A DNA stretch of 64,000 nucleotides from contig NZ_JYFE01000037.1 of the NCBI RefSeq assembly GCF_000877395.1, positions 1 through 64,000 of the forward strand, given 5' to 3'. The number at the start of each line of letters is the position of its first letter. Positions within the stretch are counted from its first letter, which is position 1. This stretch comes from Jannaschia aquimarina. GTDB taxonomy: Bacteria > Pseudomonadota > Alphaproteobacteria > Rhodobacterales > Rhodobacteraceae. Both the position numbers and the translations under genes were made by a program. Positions 34,754 through 43,969 of this stretch are shown here, piece after piece. The notes beneath the pieces were generated by a model. That model saw only the letters and a list, made by a program, of their open reading frames with translations, made no database searches and was not told the origin of the DNA.

Positions 34754-36258
34754 GCGCCCGCCTCCTCGCGCAGCGCCTTCAGCCGCGCGCGACGGTCGGA
34801 CCACCAGGGCCATGTGAGGGTGAGGATCGTGAAGAAGATGATGCCCAGGCTGATCGGCCGACCGAAATATTGCCCCCAGAGGTCGCCCGAGGCGTTTCCG
34901 ATCAGCCAGGCCTGAACGAAGCCCTGTTCCGCGATAGGGCCGAGGATCAGGCCCAGCACGATGGGCGACGGCTCGAACCCCCAGCGTGCGGCCACCCAGG
35001 CGAGCGCGCCGAGCACGACCATCATGATGACATGGTTCGGGTTCTGCTCGACCGCGTAGGCGCCGATCATGATCAGGACGCCGATCGCGGGGGCGAGGAC
35101 CGATTTCGGGATCGAGGAGATCGTCCGGAAGGCGGTGCGCCCGATCACGAGACCCGTGGGGATCATCAGAAGCGTCGCGATCAGCAATCCGAAGGTGAAT
35201 GTCTGCACGAGGTCTCCCTGCTCGGCGAAGAGCTGGGGGCCGACGCGGATGCCCTGCACCATGAGCGCGCCGAGGATGATCGCGTCGGGGGGCGTGCCCG
35301 GAATGCCAAGGACCAGCGTCGGGACGAAGCCGCCGCCCACAGTGGCCGAGTTCGCGCTCTCGCTGGCCACGACGCCATCGGGCGCGCCCTTGCCGAAATT
35401 CGCGCGGTCGGGGGACGTGCGCCGGGCTTCGGAATAGGCGACCAGCCCGGCGACGGCGCCGCCAGCCGCGGGCAGGATGCCCACGACGGTCCCCACGACC
35501 GAGGACCGGATGAGGTTGACCTTCGAGCGCCACAGCGTCGCCAGGGCTTCGGGAATGCGGGTCCCACCCCCCGTCTTCGCGCGTTCGATATGCGGCGCGC
35601 GGTCGGCGACCATGCCCAGAAGGACCGGTACGCAATAGAGACCGATCAGCGCCGGGATGATATGGATACCGCCCAGGAGCGCCGGCTCGCCGAACGTGTA
35701 GCGGACATCGCCACCCACGACGGCGGATCCGACCGTCGACAGCAAGAGCCCGGCGAAGCCGCCGATCAGACCCTTGAGCGTGTTGCCCTTGGACAGCACC
35801 GCGATCAGCGACAGGCCGAAAATGGCCAGCCAGAAGTACTCGACCGGACCGAATTTCAACGCGATCACTGCGAGCGGCGGCGCCACGAACAGCAATGCGA
35901 GCGCGCCGACGATCCCGCCGAAGGCCGATGCAAAGCAGGAAATGGTGACGGCCAGGTCGCCGTCGCCCCGCTTGGCCATCGGAAAGCCGTCGAGCGACGT
36001 CGCGATGGCCGCGGGGGTTCCGGGCGTGTTCACGAGGATCGCAGCGTAGGCGCCGCCATAGATCGCGCCGGTATAGACGGCGCCCAAGGCGATCAGGCCC
36101 GAGGCCGGATCCATTGTGAACGTGAACGGAACGAGGACCGCGACGGCCATCGTCGCAGACAACCCGGGCAACGCGCCGATGATCGTCCCGACAATGACGC
36201 CGGCCAGGGCCAGCGTCAGGTTGAAAGGCGTCAACGCCCCGAGGAAAGCCTCGATCAT
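34750..36258 (-). CDS. tctA: TTT transporter large permease TctA
   Basis: This 502-residue permease has about 11-12 membrane segments. The family signatures are GALPGLSATMAVAVLVPFTF near the start and the repeated half GILPAAGGAVAGLVAY, with SEARRTSPDR, NSATVGGGFVPTLVLGIPG and PPDAIILGALMVQG. It pairs with TctB downstream and TctC upstream, from which it is separated by a strong hairpin. Confidence 0.95.
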   Translation of the reverse strand: MIEAFLGALTPFNLTLALAGVIVGTIIGALPGLSATMAVAVLVPFTFTMDPASGLIALGAVYTGAIYGGAYAAILVNTPGTPAAIATSLDGFPMAKRGDGDLAVTISCFASAFGGIVGALALLFVAPPLAVIALKFGPVEYFWLAIFGLSLIAVLSKGNTLKGLIGGFAGLLLSTVGSAVVGGDVRYTFGEPALLGGIHIIPALIGLYCVPVLLGMVADRAPHIERAKTGGGTRIPEALATLWRSKVNLIRSSVVGTVVGILPAAGGAVAGLVAYSEARRTSPDRANFGKGAPDGVVASESANSATVGGGFVPTLVLGIPGTPPDAIILGALMVQGIRVGPQLFAEQGDLVQTFTFGLLIATLLMIPTGLVIGRTAFRTISSIPKSVLAPAIGVLIMIGAYAVEQNPNHVIMMVVLGALAWVAARWGFEPSPIVLGLILGPIAEQGFVQAWLIGNASGDLWGQYFGRPISLGIIFFTILTLTWPWWSDRRARLKALREEAGA

Positions 36259-36278
36259 CTACTCGCTCCGTACAGGAT

Positions 36279-36314
36279 TGGCCGGCCCTCGGGGAGGATG
36301 CGGAGGGCCGGCCA
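36279..36314 (-). terminator. 12-bp hairpin between tctC and tctA
   Basis: TGGCCGGCCCTC (36279-36290) is the exact complement of GAGGGCCGGCCA (36303-36314), with a 12-base loop. It sits nine bases after the TctC stop and before tctA. No T-run follows, so a partial terminator or 3'-end stabiliser that raises binding-protein mRNA over permease mRNA is more likely than a full stop. Confidence 0.6.
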
Positions 36315-36322
36315 GGACGGGA

Positions 36323-37285
36323 TCAGGACCCGCCCATCCGCTCGATGGCGGTCGCGTAGGCGGCCCGCCTGTTCTCGATAAAGGCCGGGATCTCTCCCAG
36401 CGGAATATCGACCACCTGATAACCTGCCTCAGTCATCTGGCGCTGGAACTCGGGGTCGGCGTTGACCTCGCCGATCACGTCCGAGAGGCGCTGCTTGATC
36501 TCGTCGGGTGTCCCCGCAGGCACAGCGACGCCACGGTAGGCGCCACCGACATGGTCAATGCCAAGCTCCAGGAACGTGGGCACGTCCGGCAATGCGGGCA
36601 CCCTCTCTTCGGTGGCGACGGCAAGCGCGCGCACCTGGTCGCCCGCCTTCACGGCCTGCGTGGTGTAGGACATCGCCCCGCCGATCTGGCCGCCAAGGAC
36701 GGCGGTCATCGCGGGGGCGGACCCGGAGAAGGGCACGTAGGTCACGGTCGCGCCGGTCAGGTCGCCGAAGATCACCGAGGCCAGATGGTTCGCCGTGTTG
36801 GTGCCCGAGCCGCCCATGGTCAGCGCACCGGGATTTTCGGTCGCGAAGTCGATCAGATCCTGAAGCGTCTGGAACGGGCTATCGGCCGGAACGAGGATCG
36901 CATCTGGCGTGTAGTGGAAGAAGTAGACGTTCTCGATATCGGCGGTCTGGTAGCCCACATCCTTCATTGCCGGCTGCAGGATGGTGTGTGGCACGATCGT
37001 GTTCATGATCGTGTGGCCGTCGGCCTCGAGGCTGTTGAGTTGCGCCCACGCGGTCGCACCACCCGCGCCGGGGCGGGACTGGATGACGACGGACTGGCCC
37101 AGAATCTCTTCCATGAAGGGCTGCTGGAAGCGTGCGGTCACGTCGCTTTCACCGCCCGGATTGAACGGGATCACGTAGGTGATCGGCCTCGTCGGAAAAT
37201 CGGCCTGCGCCATCAGCGGGCCGGTCGTGGCCACAAGCATGGCACTGGTGAGAACGGCCCCCAGGCCGCGGCGTGTGATCGTCAT
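36323..37285 (-). CDS. tctC: TTT transporter periplasmic binding protein TctC (Bug family)
   Basis: This is a 320-residue extracytoplasmic binding protein. The signal begins MTITRRGLGAVLTSAML, with a twin-arginine-like RR, and the mature chain starts ADFPTRPITYVIPFNPGGES. Bug-family motifs include QSVVIQSRPGAGG and MGGSGTNTANHL. The start chosen is the MTITRR methionine. It is the first gene of the tctC-tctA-tctB-leuC-leuD-like operon. The A/T-rich 122-base gap upstream (37286-37407) probably holds divergent promoters. Confidence 0.93.
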   Translation of the reverse strand: MTITRRGLGAVLTSAMLVATTGPLMAQADFPTRPITYVIPFNPGGESDVTARFQQPFMEEILGQSVVIQSRPGAGGATAWAQLNSLEADGHTIMNTIVPHTILQPAMKDVGYQTADIENVYFFHYTPDAILVPADSPFQTLQDLIDFATENPGALTMGGSGTNTANHLASVIFGDLTGATVTYVPFSGSAPAMTAVLGGQIGGAMSYTTQAVKAGDQVRALAVATEERVPALPDVPTFLELGIDHVGGAYRGVAVPAGTPDEIKQRLSDVIGEVNADPEFQRQMTEAGYQVVDIPLGEIPAFIENRRAAYATAIERMGGS

Positions 37286-37407
37286 GTCGGTCCTCCCGTG
37301 TCCTTCTGCCACCAGTGATAGAGGCAGAGAGCCGCCGGGATTGAGCGCGAACTATTACACAATCATTCGATGTTAATCCTCCGCTCGCCGCATGGCAGGC
37401 AGAATGC

Positions 37408-38346
37408 ATGTGCGACCCCGATCCCCTGGCCATCCTCGCCGATGCCCCCCCCGCCCCGACTTTCTTCGATGGGTTCGAGGATCGGATCCTGCCTCTGGAG
37501 GAAGGCCATGTCCGATACCGGATCGGGGGAGAAGGGCCACCGATCCTTTTGCTGCATGGGCATCCGCAGACCTCTGCCATGTGGCATCGCATAGCGCCTG
37601 ACCTGGCCCGGGATCACACGGTGATCTGCCCGGATCTGCGCGGCTACGGGCGGTCCTGGAAACCGGCGGCCGCGCCGGATCACGCACTGATGTCGAAACG
37701 CGCCATGGCGTCGGACCTGCTGGCGCTGATGACCGCGCTGGGACATGACCGCTTCGCCATCGGCGCCCATGACCGCGGCGCGCGGGTGGGGCACCGCCTC
37801 GCCGCTGACCACCCCGATCGGGTCTCGATCCTTCTGACGCTCGATATCGCGCCGACGCGCGAGATGTATGCGGCGGGCGGATCGGCCTTCGCGGCCGATT
37901 ATTGGTGGTGGTTCTGGCTGATCCAGCCGGCCCCCCTGCCCGAGCGGATGATCTCGGCCGATCCGGATTGGTACTGGTGCCGCAAGTGCTGCTGCGGGCC
38001 GGCAGGCGCGACGATCTTCGCGCGCCCCGCCCTCGAGGAATACCTGTCCTGCTGGCAGGACCCAGCCACGGTGGCATCGGCCTGCGAGGATTACCGCGCG
38101 GCCCACGGCATCGACATCCTGCACGACGAGGCGGACACGACCCCGATGAGCGTTCCGGTCCACGCGCTCTGGGGCGAAAACGGCGCGATCGAGCGGCATT
38201 TCGACTGCATCGCACTCTGGCGCGAACGGGCGCAACAGGTCACCGGACACGCGCTGCCGGGCGGACATTTCCTGGCCGAAGAGGTGCCCGAGGCCGTCCT
38301 CGCCGCGTGGCGCCCCCTCCTGGCGGAACTCCGCGCCCCCGCCTGA
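37408..38346 (+). CDS. Alpha/beta hydrolase, fluoroacetate/haloacetate-dehalogenase-like
   Basis: This 312-residue alpha/beta-hydrolase is closest in pattern to haloacetate dehalogenases. The nucleophile Asp is in GAHDRGARVGHRLAADHPDRV, the oxyanion region in HGHPQTSAMWH, and the His in PGGHFLAEEVPE. The two Arg residues that hold the carboxylate are present in the RGAR segment. The halide-binding pair, usually His-Trp in YWHWFF, appears as YWWWFW, so the His is lost and fluoride binding may be weakened. It could be a dehalogenase for another halide or an epoxide/ester hydrolase. A LysR gene follows on the opposite strand. Confidence 0.8.
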   Translation: MCDPDPLAILADAPPAPTFFDGFEDRILPLEEGHVRYRIGGEGPPILLLHGHPQTSAMWHRIAPDLARDHTVICPDLRGYGRSWKPAAAPDHALMSKRAMASDLLALMTALGHDRFAIGAHDRGARVGHRLAADHPDRVSILLTLDIAPTREMYAAGGSAFAADYWWWFWLIQPAPLPERMISADPDWYWCRKCCCGPAGATIFARPALEEYLSCWQDPATVASACEDYRAAHGIDILHDEADTTPMSVPVHALWGENGAIERHFDCIALWRERAQQVTGHALPGGHFLAEEVPEAVLAAWRPLLAELRAPA

Positions 38347-38363
38347 CGCGACGCGAGGTTCAC

Positions 38364-39260
38364 TCAGCCCGCGACATGTGCCGCCTCGCTCCGGGACAGA
38401 GCCAGAAAGTCGTCGAGCGTCTCCCGCCCGGCATCGCGTTCCCGCCAGGCGACCCCGAAGGCCAGGCGTGGGCCGTTCTCGAGCGGCACGAACCGCACGC
38501 CCTCCGCCCCGACGCGTGCGCACCAGTCCGGGACGAGACCGACACCCGTTCCCTGCGCGACGAGCCGCATGAGGGTGGACTTGTCGAGGACTTCCATCTC
38601 GACATTGGGCGGCGCATCCAGCCCTTCGATGCATCTTGCGACCATGTCGGCGAGGTAGGGACGGGCATGGCGAGGATAGCCGATCAGGCTCCGCCCCGTC
38701 AGGGCTTCGGCCGATAGGGAATGCGCATCGGCCGCGTCGTCGCCCGCAGGCAAGGCGATGGCCACGCCCTCCTCGAACAGCGTCTCCCAGGCGATGCCGG
38801 GCGTCGCCGTCGGGGGGCGGAAGAAGGCGAGATCGATATGATGCCGCTCCAGCGCCTCCACCTGCTGCGCGGAAGCGGACACCTCGGTCAGCGTCAGGCG
38901 GATGCCCGGATGCCGGCTGCGGAACGCCTCGAAGACCGGCGGAAGGAACCAGGCGAGGGCTGCGTCGATCCCGCCGATCCGAAGCCGGTCGAGGCCCCGT
39001 TCGGCGACCGCGCGCGTCTCGGCGATGGCCGCGTCGAGGCGATCCAGAAGGTTCCGCGCTTCCGTCAGGAAGACAGCCCCCGCCTGCGTCAGGCTGACAT
39101 GGCGCGTCGTCCGGAACAGGAGCGCGACGCCCATCTCCTCTTCGAGGCGCCGCACCTGTGCCGACAGGGCCGTCTGCGCCAGCCCGACCCGTTCGGCGGC
39201 CCGGCGGAAGTGAAGCTCTTCGGCCACGGCGATGAAGCATCGGATCTGACGCAGGTCCAT
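38364..39260 (-). CDS. LysR-family transcriptional regulator
   Basis: This 298-residue LysR protein begins MDLRQIRCFIAVAEELHFRR and has the helix-turn-helix AAERVGLAQTALSAQVRRLE. The effector domain follows (LRIGGIDAALAWFLPPV). It is convergent with the dehalogenase-like gene, separated by 17 bases. Possible targets are that gene or the SDR gene beyond. Confidence 0.92.
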   Translation of the reverse strand: MDLRQIRCFIAVAEELHFRRAAERVGLAQTALSAQVRRLEEEMGVALLFRTTRHVSLTQAGAVFLTEARNLLDRLDAAIAETRAVAERGLDRLRIGGIDAALAWFLPPVFEAFRSRHPGIRLTLTEVSASAQQVEALERHHIDLAFFRPPTATPGIAWETLFEEGVAIALPAGDDAADAHSLSAEALTGRSLIGYPRHARPYLADMVARCIEGLDAPPNVEMEVLDKSTLMRLVAQGTGVGLVPDWCARVGAEGVRFVPLENGPRLAFGVAWRERDAGRETLDDFLALSRSEAAHVAG

Positions 39261-39369
39261 GGCCGACTTCTAGGCGGCTTGGCCCGGATGCGCGAGAGGA
39301 GACGACTTCGCCGCCCGCACGGACAAGCGGATCGAAGGCGCGGCCGTGGACACGCGCCCTCTGCCGCGG

Positions 39370-40854
39370 TCAAGCAGTAGGCAAACCGACTGCTTCGCGC
39401 CCCTCATCCGTCTTGAGACTGAAATCCGCCCCGTCGAAGGCGCGCGCGGCATCGGTCGTGAGCCAAGCGATGGCGCGGGCGACCCATTCGGCGGGGATAT
39501 GACGCTCCCATGCAAGCTGGGACACCGGATTGATCCCGGAGTCGCGGATCGAACGCTGCATGTCCGTGGCCACCGTGCCGGGCGACAATCCGATGACGTT
39601 GACCCCCTTCGGGGCCAATTCCTTGTGGGCGCACCGGGTGAGCGACAGCAGGGCGGCCTTCGTTGCGCAGTAGTGGCTCCAGCCTTCGAGGGCCGAGGTC
39701 GCAGCGCCGGAGGAGATGTTGACGATCAGACCGGATCCGCCCGCGATCATCGGCGGGACGACGGCGCGCAGCATGTGGAACGCGCCCTTCACGTTCACGT
39801 CGACCACCCTGCCCCAAGCCCCGGGATCGGCATCCTCGATCCGGGCGATCGGGTCGATCAGACCGGCATTGTTCACCAAGAGATCGACCGCGCCGAAGGT
39901 ATCGACTGCCTGCGCGACCGTCGCCGCCGCCTGATCCCAGTCGGAGACGTCGCAGGCGACACCGATTGCGTTTGGCCCGATCTCGACTGCGATTTTCGTG
40001 ACGGCGTCGCCCGAGCGGGCTGCCAGCACCACGTTCGCGCCCAGTGAGGCCAGGTGGCGCGCAGAGGCCTCGCCGATGCCGCGGCTCGCGCCCGTGACGA
40101 TGACGGTCTTGCCTTCAAGGTCCATGGTTTTTCCAATCGTGAGGTGAGGGTGGACGGGGCGGCGCCCCGTCCCGATATCCGTCGTTCGGTTTCCGGCCGC
40201 CGCGCCGAGTTCCGCGACACGGCCCCAGTGACAGGGAACATTCGTCTCGGGCACCCCGTCGCACCGCACGAGATCGAACCGCGCGTCCAGCGTGACCACG
40301 AACCCGGTGGGGCTGCCCACAAAGGCGATGAAATCCATGCCGTGGTCGAGACGCGCGATCTCTCCGGTGGCGTGGAACCCGACGACCTCGACCTCGTCGT
40401 AGTTCGGAATGAAGTCCGGATAGGTCCGCCGGTTGACCATCTCGAAGTCGAGTTCGACCGGAGCCGTCACACCCAGCATCGTCAGATCTCCGCGCAACTT
40501 GCCGGTCGTGGGCGTGAGCATCTGGACTTCGGTCGAAACGAAGTCGATCTGCGGGTGCGCCTCGACATTCAGGTAGTCCGGATTGCGCAGGTGATCGTCA
40601 CGCCCCGTGTGGTTCGAGTCGATGGACGACGCGTCGATCGTGAAGGTGATCCGGCTGTTCGCGGGCTCTGCCTCGTCGATGAGGAACGTGCCGTCGAACG
40701 AATTGAAGCGTCCGACCGTGTTCGCCATGTTCATGTGGTCGATTTCCCACCCGATATGGGCGTGACCCAGATCCAGGGTCCATTCTGTCGGCTCCGCCAG
40801 CGCGGGCGCCGCGCATGCAAGGGCGATGCAGGCCGCCATCGTCGTCTTCATCAT
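39370..40854 (-). CDS. YceI-domain - SDR single open frame (in-frame fusion)
   Basis: One uninterrupted 494-codon frame encodes two unrelated proteins. Residues 1 to about 225 are a signal peptide (MKTTMAACIALACAAPALA) plus a YceI lipocalin-like domain (EWTLDLGHAHIGWEIDHM, GRFNSFDGTF, RDDHLRNPDYLNVEAHPQI). From residue 244 a complete 251-residue short-chain dehydrogenase begins at an internal ATG (40125): TGASRGIGEASA, NNAG, SSGAATSALEGWSHYCATK. No stop codon lies between them. The SDR may be made from its own start (a weak GGAAA lies upstream) or as a fusion, which would send an NAD(P) enzyme to the periplasm. The 5' start has AAAGGAAAG upstream. Confidence 0.78.
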   Translation of the reverse strand: MMKTTMAACIALACAAPALAEPTEWTLDLGHAHIGWEIDHMNMANTVGRFNSFDGTFLIDEAEPANSRITFTIDASSIDSNHTGRDDHLRNPDYLNVEAHPQIDFVSTEVQMLTPTTGKLRGDLTMLGVTAPVELDFEMVNRRTYPDFIPNYDEVEVVGFHATGEIARLDHGMDFIAFVGSPTGFVVTLDARFDLVRCDGVPETNVPCHWGRVAELGAAAGNRTTDIGTGRRPVHPHLTIGKTMDLEGKTVIVTGASRGIGEASARHLASLGANVVLAARSGDAVTKIAVEIGPNAIGVACDVSDWDQAAATVAQAVDTFGAVDLLVNNAGLIDPIARIEDADPGAWGRVVDVNVKGAFHMLRAVVPPMIAGGSGLIVNISSGAATSALEGWSHYCATKAALLSLTRCAHKELAPKGVNVIGLSPGTVATDMQRSIRDSGINPVSQLAWERHIPAEWVARAIAWLTTDAARAFDGADFSLKTDEGREAVGLPTA

Positions 40855-40997
40855 TGTTCTTTCCTTTCTCGAATACCGAGGGCCCTGGAGCCATGCGGTT
40901 GTCCAAAATCGTGAGACGACCATGATGCCTGCGTGGATTGCGGGAAATGCTCCTCCATGGCATTCTCCTGTGCAGAAGACGCACGAATAGGCCCGGC

Positions 40998-41891
40998 TTG
41001 GATATCGAACTCCTCAGAAGTTTCTCCACTATCGCGCAACGCGGGTCTTTCGCCGCGGTCGCGCGAGAGGAGGGTGTGGACCCGTCTTCGGTCTCTCGTC
41101 GGATCGGTGCGCTCGAGGCGGAGGTCGGGGTGCGGCTCTTCGACCGGACGACCCGGCGGCTGAACCTGACCGAGGCCGGGCGCCTCTATCTGGAGCGGGT
41201 CCGCACGGCCCTCGACGCGCTGGACGAGGCGGCGGACGCGGCGCGGGACGCGATTTCCGACCCGTCGGGCCTGCTGCGTGTGACGACGTCGGTCGCGTTC
41301 GGCGAACGATGGCTCATGCCGCGGATCACTTCATTCCGGGAGGCACATCCGCGGGTCGAGATCGGGATGCGCCTCACCGATGCCGTGGTGGACATCGCGG
41401 CCGAGGGGATCGACGTCGCCCTGCGCCTCGGCCGTGAAGTCGAAGGCGCCTTCGTCGCGGCCAGGCTCTTCGACGTGCGATACCGCGCCGTCGCCTCTCC
41501 GGGCTATCTCGACCGGGCGGGAAGGCCCGACCGGCCGGCGGATCTGGCACGGCACGATGGCATCCTCTTCGCTTTGCCGCGCTTCGGCTCGGCCTGGCGC
41601 TTCCGCGGAGGCCCGGAGGGACCGGTGGAAGAGGTCAGACCCCGGCCGGCGCTTGCGATCTCGAACGCACTCGCGATCCGCCGCGCGGCACTGGACGGTC
41701 TGGGCGTGGCCCTTCTGGCCGACTGGACGATCCGGTCCGATCTCGCATCCGGCGATCTGGTGGACCTCTTTCCCGCCCTCGAAGGCAGCGCGACCGATTT
41801 CGACGCCGCCGCCTGGGTCGTCTATCAGAGCCGGAGCTACGTTCCCGCCCGGTTGCGCGCCTTCGTGGACCACCTCAGGGCGCACCGATAG
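40998..41891 (+). CDS. LysR-family transcriptional regulator
   Basis: This is a 297-residue LysR regulator when read from the TTG that gives LDIELLRSFSTIAQRGSFAA, the usual N-terminal form. Upstream in-frame TTG (40938) or ATG (40947) codons would add 17-20 non-conserved residues. The helix-turn-helix is AAVAREEGVDPSSVSRRIGA, followed by the effector-binding domain. It is divergent from the YceI-SDR gene across about 143 bases, a classic LysR arrangement, so it probably regulates that gene. Confidence 0.9.
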   Translation: MDIELLRSFSTIAQRGSFAAVAREEGVDPSSVSRRIGALEAEVGVRLFDRTTRRLNLTEAGRLYLERVRTALDALDEAADAARDAISDPSGLLRVTTSVAFGERWLMPRITSFREAHPRVEIGMRLTDAVVDIAAEGIDVALRLGREVEGAFVAARLFDVRYRAVASPGYLDRAGRPDRPADLARHDGILFALPRFGSAWRFRGGPEGPVEEVRPRPALAISNALAIRRAALDGLGVALLADWTIRSDLASGDLVDLFPALEGSATDFDAAAWVVYQSRSYVPARLRAFVDHLRAHR

Positions 41892-41920
41892 CGGCACCGC
41901 CAGAGATACGGCCCGAACGA

Positions 41921-42736
41921 TCACGACGTGGGCTGCGCCGCCGCAGGAGTGGGGCCCGCAGCGGCCATGATTTCGGCGGCGCGGGCGCTCATCGTCACGG
42001 ACCGGCCCATCTGTTCGAGCATGGCGGCACATTCGCGCAGCTCCTCGGCGCGTCGGGGGCCGTGCTTTGCAACACGCCCCAGGTGATAGGACGTGAAGGC
42101 CGGCCAATCGAGTTCCGGGATCCAGTCGGCAAGCGTCTCCAGCAGGACCGGCTCCAGGCTTTCGGCCCGTGCGCCCTCGAACGCCTCGACCAGAAGCGCC
42201 TCGAACCCCTTCACCATGACCGAGCGAAGCAGCTTGGCTTTCGGCGCGGCGCCCCAGGCCTCTCCGGCGCTCTTGGCGGACCAACCGAGGGCGGCGAGCC
42301 GCTCGGCCCAGATCGCCGAACCGGGCCCCGAAAGCAGCACGCGCGGCAGCTTGCCTTCGGCGATGCGCCCCATCGCGACGCCCTCGACAAAGGCATTCGG
42401 GGCGACGGCGTCGCCGACCGCCCGCTTTCCGTCCGGCGAGATCGAGTTCATGTCCAGATAGCAGGCCTCCGCAGCCAGAAGCGGCGCCGCGTCGCGCGCG
42501 ACCCGAAGGGCCGCACCCGCGGTCACGGTCGAGACCACCAGGTCAGCCCCGTCCAGTGCTGCGGCAAGGCTTCCGGAATGCGCAGCTCCGACACGCGCGC
42601 AAAGCGCGGCCTGCGCCTCGGCCTGTCGGGCGTCGAGGGAGCGCAGGTCGAAGGCGCGGACCTCGGCGCCGTTGCCGACCATTGCCTCGGCGAAGGCGGG
42701 TCCCGCCTCGGAAAAGCCGATGAAGGCGACGATCAC
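41921..42736 (-). CDS. NAD(P)-dependent dehydrogenase with DUF1932 domain
   Basis: This is a 271-residue protein of the 6-phosphogluconate/3-hydroxyisobutyrate dehydrogenase superfamily. The Rossmann start is MIVAFIGFSEAGPAFAEAM (GFSEAG replaces GxGxxG). YLDMNSISPDGKR follows, and the C-terminal DUF1932 part contains KAKLLRSVMVKGFEALLVEA. Members are thought to oxidise small hydroxy acids. It is the last gene of the Tcu-type operon and overlaps tcuB by four bases. The substrate is unknown. Confidence 0.83.
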   Translation of the reverse strand: MIVAFIGFSEAGPAFAEAMVGNGAEVRAFDLRSLDARQAEAQAALCARVGAAHSGSLAAALDGADLVVSTVTAGAALRVARDAAPLLAAEACYLDMNSISPDGKRAVGDAVAPNAFVEGVAMGRIAEGKLPRVLLSGPGSAIWAERLAALGWSAKSAGEAWGAAPKAKLLRSVMVKGFEALLVEAFEGARAESLEPVLLETLADWIPELDWPAFTSYHLGRVAKHGPRRAEELRECAAMLEQMGRSVTMSARAAEIMAAAGPTPAAAQPTS

Positions 42737-43884
42737 GTCCGGACCCTCCCCTCCGTGGGCGCCTCGGCCTCCTGCACGTCGTGCGCCCGGCCTTCATGTG
42801 CGTGGCGGACCAAGGCGGCGAAACGATAGAGGCCGTGGACGAACTTGCCGTAGGGCATCGTCACGAAGAAGGCGAAGACGACGCCCAGATGGACCGCCAG
42901 CAGGACCCCCATCGCCGGCGTCTCACGCAGCCAATAGAGCGCCAGCCCCGTGGCGCCGAGGGCAAGCAGCGTCCAGGTGAAGGCCGCGCCCATTCCCGTC
43001 CGCCGCTCGGGCAGGAGCGCCGGATCCCGACGCCAATCGTACCAGATGAGCCCAGCCGCCCCGATCACGAGACCCAGCCCGCCCGGCACGCCCAACAGCT
43101 TCGGAGGTGCCCACCAGGGATAGGGTGCGGGCCAGTCCAGCAGATAATGCATCAGCGTCCCGGATGACGTGGAGGCGAAGCAGAGGAGGAAGCCGTAGAA
43201 GGTCAGGTGATGAAACGTCCGGCGGTGGCGGTCCGGCCGCTCGCTCTGGGACATGCAGCCCATGCCGCCGCCGTCGAAATACCGCAGTGCCGCCGCCTCT
43301 CGCATCGCTTGCCAGAGGGCGGCGAGCGTCACCGGAACCGGATGTGCGTCATCCGCCGTTCGCCAGAAGCGGCGTAGAGACAAAGCGAGCGCCAGGAGCG
43401 AGAAGAGGAAGACCGGCGCGAAGACCGCGACCATCGCGTCATGGGGCATGACCGCATAGAAGTCGCCAGAGGCCGTCAGCGCGCCCGGATCGGCCAAGAG
43501 GGCGAAACCGAGGATGAAGCCAGCCACGGCCAGCGCGGATACCAACGCGATCCAGACCCCATTTCGGGCAAAGACCGGCCCCAGCGCCTGAGGCCAGGCG
43601 AAGCGGGCGTAGGATTCCTCGCGCAGCTCCGCCATGGCCTGCGGCACGTTCACCGCGAAGGGGTGCGGCGGGGCATATTGGCAATCATAGTGGCAGGCCC
43701 CGCAATTGTGGCAGAGGTTCGCGAGGTAATCGACGTCGCCTTCGGTGAAGACGCGCCGCCGCTCCATCGCCGGAAAGACGGCGCACAGCCCTTCGCAATA
43801 ACGGCAGGCGTTGCAGACCTGCATCTGCCGGGCGACCTCGGACTGGCTTGCGGTGGCAAGAGAGGGAAGATCGACGCGGGTCAT
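42733..43884 (-). CDS. tcuB: Tricarballylate utilisation protein TcuB (Fe-S/cytochrome-b-like membrane protein)
   Basis: This 383-residue membrane electron-transfer protein has two N-terminal cysteine clusters, CNACRYCEGLC and CHNCGACHYDC (4Fe-4S type). About six membrane helices follow, with His residues such as HHLTFYGFLLCFAS fit to bind haem. In Salmonella TcuB takes electrons from the TcuA flavoprotein to the quinone pool. The start is the MTRVDLPS methionine with AGGAG nine bases upstream. It is preceded by tcuA after an 85-base gap. Confidence 0.88.
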   Translation of the reverse strand: MTRVDLPSLATASQSEVARQMQVCNACRYCEGLCAVFPAMERRRVFTEGDVDYLANLCHNCGACHYDCQYAPPHPFAVNVPQAMAELREESYARFAWPQALGPVFARNGVWIALVSALAVAGFILGFALLADPGALTASGDFYAVMPHDAMVAVFAPVFLFSLLALALSLRRFWRTADDAHPVPVTLAALWQAMREAAALRYFDGGGMGCMSQSERPDRHRRTFHHLTFYGFLLCFASTSSGTLMHYLLDWPAPYPWWAPPKLLGVPGGLGLVIGAAGLIWYDWRRDPALLPERRTGMGAAFTWTLLALGATGLALYWLRETPAMGVLLAVHLGVVFAFFVTMPYGKFVHGLYRFAALVRHAHEGRAHDVQEAEAPTEGRVRT

Positions 43885-43969
43885 CGGATCGGGCTCCTTT
43901 CGGCGTTGCAAGGGAGCCCCGCATGGCGTGCGGGCCCCTCGGATGGGGCGTCGGGGGCGCGATGCGGGA

